Of a DNA stretch of 45,423 nucleotides, positions 14,999-23,075 are shown piece by piece. Numbering within the stretch: position 1 is the first letter of the stretch; every line of letters starts with the position of its first letter. This stretch comes from JBBKXP01 sp038251315 (GTDB taxonomy: Bacteria; Pseudomonadota; Alphaproteobacteria; Rhodobacterales; Rhodobacteraceae). The stretch spans positions 1-45,423 of the forward strand of contig JBBSBK010000018.1 in NCBI GenBank assembly GCA_038251315.1, written 5' to 3'. The position numbers and the translations under genes were made by a program. The notes beneath the pieces are model-generated. The model searched no databases, was not told the origin of the DNA, and saw only the letters and a list, made by a program, of their open reading frames with translations.

Positions 14999-16483
14999 TT
15001 ACCACCACTGCGCCGGTTTGGCCACAAACCCGGCTGCACGTTCAAGTGAGTAGGCAATGTTCAGCAAATCGCCCTCTTCCCAAGGCCGCCCGATCAGTTG
15101 CAGGCCCAGCGGCAGCCCCTGCGCGTTCTGCCCCGTCGGCACCGCGATGCCGGGCAAGCCGGCAAGGTTGACCGTCACCGTGAACACATCGTTCAGATAC
15201 ATCTGGATCGGGTCAGCATCGGCCATGTCGCCAAGGCCAAAGGCCGCCGACGGTGTCGCCGGCGTCAGAATCGCATCGATCCCGGCGTCGAAGGCGAGGT
15301 CGAAGTCGCGCTTGATCAGCGCGCGGACGCGACGTGCGCGGTTGTAATAGGCGTCATAGAACCCTGCCGACAACACATAGGTGCCGACCATCACGCGCCG
15401 TTTCACTTCGTTACCGAAACCTTCTGCGCGGGTCTTTTCGTACATCTCGGTGATGCCGTCGCCTGCCGCCAGCCTGGCCCGGTGGCCAAAACGCACGCCA
15501 TCGTAGCGTGCAAGGTTGCTCGACGCTTCGGCGGGGGCGATGACGTAGTAAGCGGGCAGCGCGTATTTGGTGTGCGGCAGGCTGATGTCGGCGATTTTCG
15601 CCCCGGCCTCCTTCAGCATCGCGGTGCCATCGGCCCATAGCGTTTCGATTTCCGCAGGCATCCCGTCCATGCGGTATTCCTTGGGGATGCCGATGGTCTT
15701 GCCGCGAATGTCACCAGTTAGCATTGCCTCGAAATCGGGTACCGGAATGTCGGCGCTGGTGCTGTCTTTCGGGTCATGCCCGGACATCGCCGCCAGCATG
15801 ATCGCCGCATCGCGCACGTCCTTGGTCATCGGCCCGGCCTGATCCAGCGAGGAGGCGAAGGCGACGATGCCCCAGCGCGAAACCCGGCCATAGGTCGGCT
15901 TGATCCCGGTGATGCCGGTAAAGGCCGCGGGCTGGCGGATTGACCCGCCAGTGTCGGTGCCGGTGGCGGCCAGGCACAGGTCGGCGGCGACGGCACTTGC
16001 CGACCCGCCCGACGACCCGCCGGGGGTCAGCGCGGTGGTGTCATTGCCGCGCCGCCAGGGGTTGACCGCATTGCCATAGCACGAGGTTTCGTTCGACGAC
16101 CCCATCGCGAATTCGTCCATGTTCAGCTTGCCCAGCATCACTGCGCCCGCATCGAACAACTGGCTGGTGACGGTGGATTCGTATTCCGGCCTGAACCCTT
16201 TGAGGATGTTCGACCCGGCCTGCGACGGCACGCCTTTGGTGCAGAACAGATCCTTGATCCCGAGCGGGATACCGTTCAGCGATGGCGCATCCGTGCCGCG
16301 CCGTTCGTCGGCGGCTTTTGCCTGCGTCCGGGCGATGTCGGGCGTCTTGTGAACGAAGGCGTTCAACGCGTCGGCCCGGTCGATCGCCGTCAGGCAGGCG
16401 TCGGTCAGCTCGACGCTGGTCAACTCGCCCTTGCGCAGTGCATCGCGGGCGGCGGCGATGGTCAGGCGGGTCAGATCGGTCAT
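14999..16483 (-). CDS. gatA: Asp-tRNA(Asn)/Glu-tRNA(Gln) amidotransferase subunit A
   Basis: The glutaminase subunit of GatCAB, which turns misacylated Glu-tRNA(Gln) or Asp-tRNA(Asn) into the correct aminoacyl-tRNA. The amidase-signature triad is present: K77 in GIPLGIKDLF, S157 in TPGGSSGGSA, and S181 in TDTGGSIRQPA. Length, 494 residues, is normal. The ATG at 16483 overlaps the gatC stop by 4 bp (ATGA), which sets the start; the longer frame to 16831 is gatC in another frame. The usual third subunit gatB is not next to it in this window, which is common in this group. Confidence 0.98.
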   Translation of the reverse strand: MTDLTRLTIAAARDALRKGELTSVELTDACLTAIDRADALNAFVHKTPDIARTQAKAADERRGTDAPSLNGIPLGIKDLFCTKGVPSQAGSNILKGFRPEYESTVTSQLFDAGAVMLGKLNMDEFAMGSSNETSCYGNAVNPWRRGNDTTALTPGGSSGGSASAVAADLCLAATGTDTGGSIRQPAAFTGITGIKPTYGRVSRWGIVAFASSLDQAGPMTKDVRDAAIMLAAMSGHDPKDSTSADIPVPDFEAMLTGDIRGKTIGIPKEYRMDGMPAEIETLWADGTAMLKEAGAKIADISLPHTKYALPAYYVIAPAEASSNLARYDGVRFGHRARLAAGDGITEMYEKTRAEGFGNEVKRRVMVGTYVLSAGFYDAYYNRARRVRALIKRDFDLAFDAGIDAILTPATPSAAFGLGDMADADPIQMYLNDVFTVTVNLAGLPGIAVPTGQNAQGLPLGLQLIGRPWEEGDLLNIAYSLERAAGFVAKPAQWW

Positions 16484-16767
16484 TCGACCACCTTGGGCAC
16501 GGCAAAGAACCCCTCGCGGGAGTCGGGCGCATTTTTCAGGATCGCGGCCTGCTGGTTGCCGTCCGTCACCACATCGGCACGGCGCTTCAGGCGCATCGGG
16601 GTCACGGATGTCATCGGCTCGATCCCGTCGACGTCCACCTCGTTCAACTGGTCGATGAAACCCAGAATGGCGCTGAATTCGGCGGCGAGTCCCGGCAGGG
16701 CCGAATCCTCGACCTTGATGCGCGCCAGTTTGGCGACGCGGCGGGCGGTATCGGTATCGATCGCCAT
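16480..16767 (-). CDS. gatC: Asp-tRNA(Asn)/Glu-tRNA(Gln) amidotransferase subunit C
   Basis: A 95-residue GatC, the small subunit that stabilises the GatA-GatB interface. It begins with the conserved helix DTARRVAKLARIKVED and contains FSAILGFIDQLNEVDVDGIEP and the C-terminal REGFFAVPKVVE, where the FxVPK(V)(I/V)E ending is characteristic. Length is typical. It is the first gene of the gatC-gatA-lipoprotein-amidase run on the minus strand and is divergent from the UPF0173 hydrolase with 162 bp between starts. Confidence 0.97.
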   Translation of the reverse strand: MAIDTDTARRVAKLARIKVEDSALPGLAAEFSAILGFIDQLNEVDVDGIEPMTSVTPMRLKRRADVVTDGNQQAAILKNAPDSREGFFAVPKVVE

Positions 16768-16929
16768 GGGGGCTCCGGTTTTTGCACTTCCGGTCGCGTT
16801 TAGCGCCCGTCAGGCGCGGCTTCAAGCACATGCCTGAGATAAACCACGATCTCGGGGTCGCGCCTTGCCTTCAATCGGGTGTGGATTATCCTGACGAATG
16901 TCAATCGTGGAAATGTACGGAAGGGCGCT

Positions 16930-17622
16930 ATGCATATCACCTGGCTGGGTCATTCGGAATTTCGGATCGACATCGCGCAAGCGGTGCTGTTGGTAGACCC
17001 CTGGCTGGCCGGCAATCCGATGTTCCCCGAGGACCGGCGGGCCGAGGCGATCGGCGGCGCGACCCATATCCTGCTGACTCACGGGCACGGCGATCATTCG
17101 GGCAATGCGGTCGCCATCGCGCGGGAACTGGACATTCCGATCGTCTGTATCCACGAACTTGCCGAAATTCTCGAGACCGAGGGAGTGACCACCAGCGGTT
17201 TCGGAAAGGGCGGCACGGTGGACCTGGACGGCGCGGCTGTGACGATGGTCAACGCCAGCCATTCGTCAAGCATCGACTTTCGCGGCGATGGGCCCCAAGT
17301 CGGCGGGTCCGAAGCCGGTTTCATGATCGCCGCCGAGGGTCACACGATCTACGTCAGCGGCGATACCGACATCATGGCCGACATGGACTGGATGGGAGAC
17401 TTGCACAAACCCGACATCGGTATCCTGTGCTGCGGCGGACACTATACGATAGACAAGGCCCGCGCGGCCTATGCAGCCAAACGGTATTTCAATTTTTCAA
17501 CAGTGATCCCCTGTCACTACGGCACGTTCCCGATCCTTGCGCAGTTGGCCCAGCCTTTGGTCGATGCCCTGCCTGGGGTCAACGTGCTGACTCCGGCGGT
17601 GATGGAAAACGTGACTATCTGA
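16930..17622 (+). CDS. UPF0173 metal-dependent hydrolase (metallo-beta-lactamase fold)
   Basis: A 230-residue metallo-beta-lactamase-fold protein of the UPF0173/UlaG-like group. The dinuclear zinc motif HGHGDH is at residues 51-56 (LLTHGHGDHSGN), the region VSGDTDIMADM gives the bridging Asp, and IPCHYGTFPI holds a late His ligand. Substrates for UPF0173 members are mostly unknown. The start at 16930 is set by GAAGGG 4-5 bp upstream and by similarity to the family N-terminus MxITWLGHS. Its 3' end overlaps the convergent Pro-rich gene by 8 bp. Confidence 0.93.
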   Translation: MHITWLGHSEFRIDIAQAVLLVDPWLAGNPMFPEDRRAEAIGGATHILLTHGHGDHSGNAVAIARELDIPIVCIHELAEILETEGVTTSGFGKGGTVDLDGAAVTMVNASHSSSIDFRGDGPQVGGSEAGFMIAAEGHTIYVSGDTDIMADMDWMGDLHKPDIGILCCGGHYTIDKARAAYAAKRYFNFSTVIPCHYGTFPILAQLAQPLVDALPGVNVLTPAVMENVTI

Positions 17623-18214
17623 TTCTGGCCGTCAGGCATCCGGTGGCCGGATCGAACCCCATCAGGCGGGCGGCGCGGACGTTGAAACCGGCCGCGTCGT
17701 CAAGCCGGGTGCAGAACCGGAACTGGGTGTCGTTGATTCGCGTGTAGGCATAGGCTGTGCCGGTCGTCGGGTCGCGCGGATCGAAACGGATGACGCGACC
17801 GCCGCAATAGGTGGTGTCCGCGGCATCGGCAGGCAGGGTGCTACCGGTCAGCGGGCAGCGCAGGTAGCCTGCCATTTCGCGCAGGTCGAAATAGCGCAGG
17901 CGGTCGAGCCGTTGCGCCGTGCTGAGGTTGCCAGCGGCGATGACTTGTGCAGGTACCGGGGCCGCCACGGTTGCGAGAGGGCGTTGCTGCGGGCGCAGCG
18001 ATGTGGCGACGGCACTGGCCGCGATAGCCGGTTGTGGGGTTGGCGCTGGCGCAGTCGCCGGTGTCGGGGCCGGTGCGGGGGCCGGTTCCGGTCCTGCCGG
18101 GGCTTCGGCCACGGGCGGCGGGGCGGGAGGCGTCGCACTGCCAAAGGAACCCGTCACCAAAACGACAAGGCCCAGCAGCAAGGTCAGACCGATGGCAATG
18201 AGCAGAACACGCAT
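17615..18214 (-). CDS. Single-pass membrane protein with Pro/Ala linker, unknown function
   Basis: A 199-residue protein with an N-terminal membrane anchor (RVLLIAIGLTLLLGLVVLVTG), then about 75 residues of Pro/Ala repeats of the PAPAPTPATAPAP type, likely a flexible periplasmic linker. A compact C-terminal domain from about residue 95 carries four Cys in LRCPLTG, TYCGGR, FCTRL and GCLTAR, which could form two disulfides. I do not recognise the C-terminal domain. AAAGG is 9 bp before the ATG. It sits 110 bp downstream of tadA, but a hairpin terminator separates them, so it probably has its own promoter. Confidence 0.7.
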   Translation of the reverse strand: MRVLLIAIGLTLLLGLVVLVTGSFGSATPPAPPPVAEAPAGPEPAPAPAPTPATAPAPTPQPAIAASAVATSLRPQQRPLATVAAPVPAQVIAAGNLSTAQRLDRLRYFDLREMAGYLRCPLTGSTLPADAADTTYCGGRVIRFDPRDPTTGTAYAYTRINDTQFRFCTRLDDAAGFNVRAARLMGFDPATGCLTARIR

Positions 18215-18297
18215 GGGATCGAACCTTTCGGGTTTGTCGCAGTGTGCAATCAGCACGCACCGCCATGCAAGGGAAAGGCAAAGGCTTGCAAGGCTTT

Positions 18298-18321
18298 TCG
18301 AAAATCTCTTTCCAGAGATTT
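18298..18321 (-). terminator. Probable intrinsic terminator of tadA
   Basis: On the minus strand a perfect 8-bp stem AAATCTCT / AGAGATTT is closed by the GNRA-type loop GGAA and followed by TTC. It begins 4 bp after the tadA stop. The stem is AT-rich and the U-run short, so efficiency is uncertain. Confidence 0.55.
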
Positions 18322-18324
18322 CCC

Positions 18325-18774
18325 CTAGCGACGGGACGCGAAGAAATCGCGAAGCAGGGTCTCTGACGCGGCGGCGTTGATGCCATCGTAAACCTCGGGC
18401 GCATGATGGCATTGCGGATGCGCGAAGACCCGCGCCCCCTGCGCCACGCCGCCCGATTTCGGATCGGCGGCGCCGTAGTAGAGCCGCCTGACCCGGGCGA
18501 AACTGATCGCGGCGGCGCACATCGGGCAGGGTTCGAGGGTGACGTAAAGATCACACCCTGTCAGCCGTTCGCTGTCCAACGCCGCACAGGCCGCCCGAAT
18601 TGCCAGCATTTCGGCATGGGCGGTCGGGTCGTGCAGTTCGCGGGTGCGGTTTCCGTCTGCCGCGATGACCGACCCGTCCGAGGAAACGATCACTGCGCCG
18701 ACCGGCACTTCGCCACGCGCGCCGGCCGCACGGGCCTCTGCCATGGCGGCGTCCATGTGGCTGTTGAATGTCAT
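18325..18774 (-). CDS. tadA: tRNA adenosine(34) deaminase TadA
   Basis: A 149-residue zinc deaminase that converts A34 to inosine in tRNA-Arg(ACG). The zinc and catalytic site is complete: H53-A54-E55 in PTAHAEML and P82-C83-x-x-C86 in LEPCPMCAAAI. The C-terminal segment YYGAADPKSGGV is the usual TadA signature. The length is normal for alphaproteobacteria. No strong ribosome-binding site precedes the ATG at 18774; an internal ATG at 18756 is the alternative. It is divergent from rluB. Confidence 0.95.
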   Translation of the reverse strand: MTFNSHMDAAMAEARAAGARGEVPVGAVIVSSDGSVIAADGNRTRELHDPTAHAEMLAIRAACAALDSERLTGCDLYVTLEPCPMCAAAISFARVRRLYYGAADPKSGGVAQGARVFAHPQCHHAPEVYDGINAAASETLLRDFFASRR

Positions 18775-18893
18775 GGCGCTTTCATGCGCAGCGGCGGTGC
18801 TTATGGCAAGTGGCCGAGCCTCCGGCGGGAGTTTTTATGGCAAAATGAAGCCGGATGATTGCGTTTGGACCCTGCGGGGCGCTATGGCGGGGC

Positions 18894-19694
18894 ATGGGAC
18901 AGGATACGCCAGCGGGCGACCGCATTGCCAAGGTCATTTCTCGCGCCGGCGTCGCGTCGCGCCGCGAGGCCGAGCGGCTGATCGCCGAAGGCCGGGTCAC
19001 GGTCAACGGCAAGAAGATCGACAGCCCGGCGCTGAATGTCACCGCCGCCGACCGCATCATCGTCAACGGCAAGCCGGTCGGCGCGCCCGAGGCGCCGCGC
19101 CTTTGGCTCTACCACAAGCCGGCCGGGCTGGTGACGACCGAACGCGATGAAAAAGACCGCCCCACCGTATTCGCCGCCCTGCCCGAGGGGATGCCGCGAG
19201 TCATGTCGGTGGGCCGACTCGATCTGAATTCAGAAGGGTTGCTGGTGCTGACCAACGACGGCGGGGTCAAGCGCAAGCTGGAACTTCCATCGACCGGTTG
19301 GCTGCGCCGCTACCGTGTTCGCATCAACGGGTCGGTGTCCGAGGACAAGCTGGACCAACTGCGCAAGGGGATCACCGTCGACGGACTGACCTATCTGCCG
19401 ATGACTGTGACCTTTGACCGCCAGCAAGGCGCCAACGCCTGGCTGACGATTTCGCTGCGCGAGGGCAAGAACCGCGAGATCCGCCGCGCGATGGAAGCGA
19501 TCGGCGTCGCCGTGAACCGCTTGATCCGGGTCAGCTACGGTCCTTTCCAGTTGGGCAATCTGGCCCCGGGTGCGGTCGAGGAGCTGCAGCCCCGCGTGGT
19601 GCGCGACCAGTTGGGGCTTGCCAAGGACGGGGGCCCTGCCCCGGCAAAACCGCAACGCGCCCGCAAGGCTCCGGGGAAAAAGCCGGTTCGATGA
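18894..19694 (+). CDS. rluB: 23S rRNA pseudouridine synthase, RluB/RsuA family
   Basis: A 266-residue pseudouridine synthase with an N-terminal S4 RNA-binding domain (DRIAKVISRAGVASRREAER, about 9-68) and an RsuA/RluB catalytic domain. The catalytic Asp is D110 in VGRLDLNSEGLLVLTNDG. HKPAGLVTTERD and REGKNREIRRAME are further family signatures. RluB modifies position 2605 of 23S rRNA in E. coli. The C-terminus is a basic tail rich in Lys, Pro and Arg. The start is placed at 18894 from the usual family N-terminus; an upstream ATG at 18855 adds 13 unlikely residues. Confidence 0.92.
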   Translation: MGQDTPAGDRIAKVISRAGVASRREAERLIAEGRVTVNGKKIDSPALNVTAADRIIVNGKPVGAPEAPRLWLYHKPAGLVTTERDEKDRPTVFAALPEGMPRVMSVGRLDLNSEGLLVLTNDGGVKRKLELPSTGWLRRYRVRINGSVSEDKLDQLRKGITVDGLTYLPMTVTFDRQQGANAWLTISLREGKNREIRRAMEAIGVAVNRLIRVSYGPFQLGNLAPGAVEELQPRVVRDQLGLAKDGGPAPAKPQRARKAPGKKPVR

Positions 19695-19785
19695 CCCCTT
19701 GCATCGGCGCTGTCGCGTACGCAGGTAAACGGGGGGACGTTTTTCGTCGCCTTGCCCGCGCGGTTCACTTAAACTGTCGCTCACC

Positions 19786-20010
19786 ATGGGGGAACGATGG
19801 GTGCTGTTTCGCCTGATCCTTTTCGTCTTTCTGATCGTTGCGCTGGCGCTTGCGGTGAGTGCGGTCACGCTGATGCTGCGGTCTTTCGGAGCCACATCGC
19901 AGGCCGCAACACAGGGGGATAAATTGCCGTCCAGCATCCGTACCGTCGCCTATATCCTGCTGCTCGTCCTGATGTTTGGCGTCGTGACCGGTTGGCTGGG
20001 GGCTGCCTGA
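19786..20010 (+). CDS. Small two-helix membrane protein heading the TelA/XpaC operon
   Basis: A 74-residue protein with two hydrophobic helices, LILFVFLIVALALAVSAVTL (about 10-29) and TVAYILLLVLMFGVVTGWLG (about 53-72), joined by a short polar loop. I do not recognise the family. Its TGA overlaps the ATG of the XpaC-like gene (TGATG), so translation is probably coupled and the two products are likely to work together. The ATG follows GGGGGA-type sequence only weakly. It lies 91 bp after rluB, enough for a promoter. Confidence 0.75.
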   Translation: MGERWVLFRLILFVFLIVALALAVSAVTLMLRSFGATSQAATQGDKLPSSIRTVAYILLLVLMFGVVTGWLGAA

Positions 20011-20882
20011 TGGCGCAGCGCTTTGGCGGCAGATACAGCCCCGACGGACAGGCAGGCGCACCCGAACCTCTGGACGACCGCGTCGTCGACGCCGCCGGTG
20101 CGCGGGCCAATCTGCTGTTTCTGCCGCCCTTGCTGCTGGTCTTCGTGTCGCTTGGGTCAGGCCCGGTCAAGCTGGTCGAGGCCCTGGTTGCAGGGGCGAT
20201 CCTAGCACTTGCTGCCTGGCTGCTGCGCGACGGGTTGCGGGCCGCCGCCGCCTACAACGCCCGGAAAGTCGCGCGAAAACCGGCGATCCCGCGCAAAATG
20301 TTTGCGTCGGTCCTGACCGGGGCCGGGGTCGCTTTGGCCGCGTGGACCGGCGACAACGGCATGCTCGGATCGGTGCTGTACGGCATCGCCGCCTTGGGGC
20401 TGCATGTCGCGGCTTTTGGCATCGACCCGCTGCGCGACAAACTGGCCGAGGGCGTCGATCAGTTCCAGCAGGACCGCGTGGCGCGCGTTGCGGACGAGGC
20501 TGACGGCTATCTCAGGGCGATGCAGGGCCATATCGCCAGCATCGGCGACCGCAAGCTGGACCTGCGCATCGCCACGTTTCAGGCGAGTGCCCGCAAGATG
20601 ATCCGCACGGTCGAGGACGACCCCCGTGACCTGACCGAGGCGCGCCGTTATCTGGTCGTCTATCTGCTGGGCGCCCGCGATGCCGCCGCCAAATTCTCTG
20701 ATCTGTACAAACGTTCTCCCGACCCGGCCGACCGCGCCAGTTTCGAGGCGCTACTGGCCGATCTCGACACCGGGTTTACCCAGACCACCGCAAAAATGTT
20801 GCAAGGCGGGCGGAGCGACATGGACATCGAAATCAAGGTGCTGCGCGACCGTTTGCAGCGCGACGGCGTCAAGCCGGATTAA
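20010..20882 (+). CDS. XpaC-like protein (5-bromo-4-chloroindolyl phosphate hydrolysis family)
   Basis: A 290-residue membrane protein of the XpaC family, named for a Bacillus gene affecting hydrolysis of an indolyl phosphate. The N-terminal third has about four hydrophobic segments (LLFLPPLLLVFVSLG, VEALVAGAILALAAWLL, SVLTGAGVALAAW, YGIAALGLHVAAFG). The rest is a charged helical domain (about 145-285) with RARRYLVVYLLGARDAAAKF-like helices, probably cytosolic. XpaC genes are repeatedly found beside telA, as here (15 bp upstream). The start overlaps the preceding stop by 1 bp. Biochemical activity is not established; a role in envelope stress with TelA is inference. Confidence 0.85.
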   Translation: MAQRFGGRYSPDGQAGAPEPLDDRVVDAAGARANLLFLPPLLLVFVSLGSGPVKLVEALVAGAILALAAWLLRDGLRAAAAYNARKVARKPAIPRKMFASVLTGAGVALAAWTGDNGMLGSVLYGIAALGLHVAAFGIDPLRDKLAEGVDQFQQDRVARVADEADGYLRAMQGHIASIGDRKLDLRIATFQASARKMIRTVEDDPRDLTEARRYLVVYLLGARDAAAKFSDLYKRSPDPADRASFEALLADLDTGFTQTTAKMLQGGRSDMDIEIKVLRDRLQRDGVKPD

Positions 20883-20897
20883 CCAGAGGAACCACGC

Positions 20898-22088
20898 ATG
20901 TCAGACACCATCCGCCAGCAGGCCCAAGCGAGCCTTGCCAACGTCGAAAAAATCACCGCGGTCGTGCTTCCCGAACCCAAGGGCGAACTGGTGACGCTGG
21001 ACGCCGCCGATCAGCCGACCAGCGCCGCAATCCAGAAACGGATGGCCGAAATCGACATGGGCGATACCAATTCCATCGTCAACTTCGGATCGGCGGCGCA
21101 GGCTGAATTGCAGGAGATCAGCCAGGCCATGCTGCAGGGCGTGCGCAACAAGGATGTCGGCCCTGCCGGGGACTCCCTGCGCGATATCGTCAGCACCATT
21201 CGCGGCTTTTCGGTCAGCGAACTGGATGTGCGCCGGCAGCGGTCATGGTGGGAAAAGTTGCTGGGGCGATCAGCACCGATGGCGAAATTCGTCGCCCGGT
21301 TCGAGAACGTGCAGGGCCAGATCGACAGGATCACCGACGCGCTGCTGCGCCACGAACACGCGCTTCTGAAAGATATCGAAAGCCTTGACGTACTGTACGA
21401 CAAGACCTTGCAGTTTTATGAAGAGCTTGGCCTTTATATCGCTGCAGGCGAGGCCAGGCTGCAGGAGCTGGACGCCACGACCATCCCCGCCAAAGAGGCC
21501 GAGGTTGCAAAGGCCCCCGAGGATAAGGGCGTGATGATGGCGCAGGAATTGCGCGATGTGCGGTCTGCCCGCGATGACCTTGAGCGCCGGGTGCATGACC
21601 TGAAACTGACGCGGCAGGTGACGATGCAGTCGCTCCCAAGCATCCGGCTGGTGCAGGAAAACGACAAGTCGCTTGTGACCAAAATCAACTCGACTCTCGT
21701 CAATACCGTGCCGCTGTGGGAAACTCAACTGGCGCAGGCCGTGACGATCCAGCGGTCGGCCGAGGCGGCGACGGCCGTGCGCGAGGCTAACGATCTGACC
21801 AACGAGTTGCTGACCGCCAACGCCAGGAACCTGCGCGACGCCAACAAGGTAATCCGCACCGAGATGGAGCGCGGCGTGTTCGACATCAACGCGGTAAAAG
21901 AGGCGAACGCCAACCTGATCGCGACGATCAACGAAAGCCTGCGGATTGCCGATGACGGCAAGAAGAAGCGCGCCGCCGCCGAAGAAGATCTGAAAAAGAT
22001 GGAGGCCGAGCTGAAGGCGACCCTTGCCAGCGCCAAGTCGCGCAGTACAGGGACTGGCGACACCATCGGCACCGCGACGGGGGCCTGA
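20898..22088 (+). CDS. telA: Toxic anion resistance protein TelA
   Basis: A 396-residue TelA/KlaA-type protein. These are cytosolic, largely alpha-helical proteins linked to tellurite and other toxic anion resistance and, in some Gram-positives, to tolerance of cell-wall antibiotics. Family hallmarks are SWWEKLLGRSAPMAKFVARF (about 115-135), FYEELGLYIAAGEARLQEL, and LPSIRLVQENDKSLVTKINST. Long coiled-coil stretches cover about 200-250 and 335-385. It follows the XpaC-like gene by 15 bp and precedes the DUF2927 gene by 7 bp, so it is firmly in one operon. AGAGGA precedes the ATG. Confidence 0.94.
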   Translation: MSDTIRQQAQASLANVEKITAVVLPEPKGELVTLDAADQPTSAAIQKRMAEIDMGDTNSIVNFGSAAQAELQEISQAMLQGVRNKDVGPAGDSLRDIVSTIRGFSVSELDVRRQRSWWEKLLGRSAPMAKFVARFENVQGQIDRITDALLRHEHALLKDIESLDVLYDKTLQFYEELGLYIAAGEARLQELDATTIPAKEAEVAKAPEDKGVMMAQELRDVRSARDDLERRVHDLKLTRQVTMQSLPSIRLVQENDKSLVTKINSTLVNTVPLWETQLAQAVTIQRSAEAATAVREANDLTNELLTANARNLRDANKVIRTEMERGVFDINAVKEANANLIATINESLRIADDGKKKRAAAEEDLKKMEAELKATLASAKSRSTGTGDTIGTATGA

Positions 22089-22095
22089 GGCTGAT

Positions 22096-23058
22096 ATGCG
22101 CGGGGCGCGGTTCTTTGCGGTGGCGGGCTTGCTGGCCATTGCGGCCTGCACCGACTATGCGGGCGACGTGCCGCTGGCCCCTGCCGCAACACCGCCCGCC
22201 CCCGAACGGCCCGTATTTGTCGCGCCCCCCGAACCCGTCGGCCTGACCCTGTCGCCCGATAGTGCGGCCCTGGCGACCTACTATCAGCGTTTGCAGAACG
22301 ATCTTCTGTCTCAGGGGTTGCTGCGCGGCGACGGTGGTGGTCCGGACACGCCGTTCACCGACACCATGCTGGCGCGCAATTTCATCCGCATCGGTCTGTT
22401 TGACGAATACGTCGATGACGGCGGCGTGATCAAGTCGCAGGCGACGCTGAGCCGGTTGCGGCGCTGGGACAAACCGGTGCGAATGACAGTCGCCTTCGGC
22501 CCCTCGTCGGATGCCGACCGGCGCCGCACCGACCGGGCCAACGTGCGGGAATACGCCGCACGCTTGTCGCGGCTGACCGGCGTGCCGATCATCCAGACCG
22601 ACGCAGACCCCAACTATCACGTGTTTTTCGTCAACGAGGATGAACGTCGCGCCCTTGGTACCCGCTTGCGCCAGATCGTTCCGAATATCGCCGATAGCTC
22701 GCTGCGCGCGATTGTCGATCTGCCGCGCGATCAGTTGTGCATCGTCGTCGCCTTTGCCAGCGGCGACAGCGCGGCCTACGACACGGCCATCGCGGTGATC
22801 CGTGTGGAACACCCGGACTTCATGCGTCTGACCTGCATTCACGAGGAATTGGCCCAGGGCATGGGCCTTGCCAACGACAGCCCGAATGCCCGCCCGTCGA
22901 TATTCAACGACGATGAGGAGTTTGGCCTGCTGACAACGCAGGACGAATTGATGCTGCGGATGCTTTACGACCCGCGCCTTACCATCGGCATGTCCGCCGC
23001 CGAGGCCGCCCCGATTGCGCGGATGATTGCAACGGATTATCTGGCAGGCAACACCTGA
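22096..23058 (+). CDS. DUF2927 lipoprotein with HExxQ motif
   Basis: A 320-residue DUF2927 protein, probably a lipoprotein: signal sequence RFFAVAGLLAIAAC puts the lipidated Cys at 18, followed by a Pro/Ala-rich linker. The conserved C-terminal region CIHEELAQGMGLANDSP (247-263) contains H249-E250-x-x-x-Q254, a zincin-like arrangement suggesting a metalloprotease or a degenerate relative; activity is unproven. LLTTQDELMLRMLYDPRL follows, as in the family. The ATG at 22096 is 7 bp after telA. In this operon it would act at the periplasmic face, while TelA and the SPFH protein are cytosolic. Confidence 0.88.
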   Translation: MRGARFFAVAGLLAIAACTDYAGDVPLAPAATPPAPERPVFVAPPEPVGLTLSPDSAALATYYQRLQNDLLSQGLLRGDGGGPDTPFTDTMLARNFIRIGLFDEYVDDGGVIKSQATLSRLRRWDKPVRMTVAFGPSSDADRRRTDRANVREYAARLSRLTGVPIIQTDADPNYHVFFVNEDERRALGTRLRQIVPNIADSSLRAIVDLPRDQLCIVVAFASGDSAAYDTAIAVIRVEHPDFMRLTCIHEELAQGMGLANDSPNARPSIFNDDEEFGLLTTQDELMLRMLYDPRLTIGMSAAEAAPIARMIATDYLAGNT

Positions 23059-23075
23059 ACCAAAGGACCACCACC

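Noticed and set aside
16484..16831. N-terminal extension of gatA
   Set aside because: It lies in another frame over gatC; the ATG overlapping the gatC stop gives the standard GatA N-terminus.
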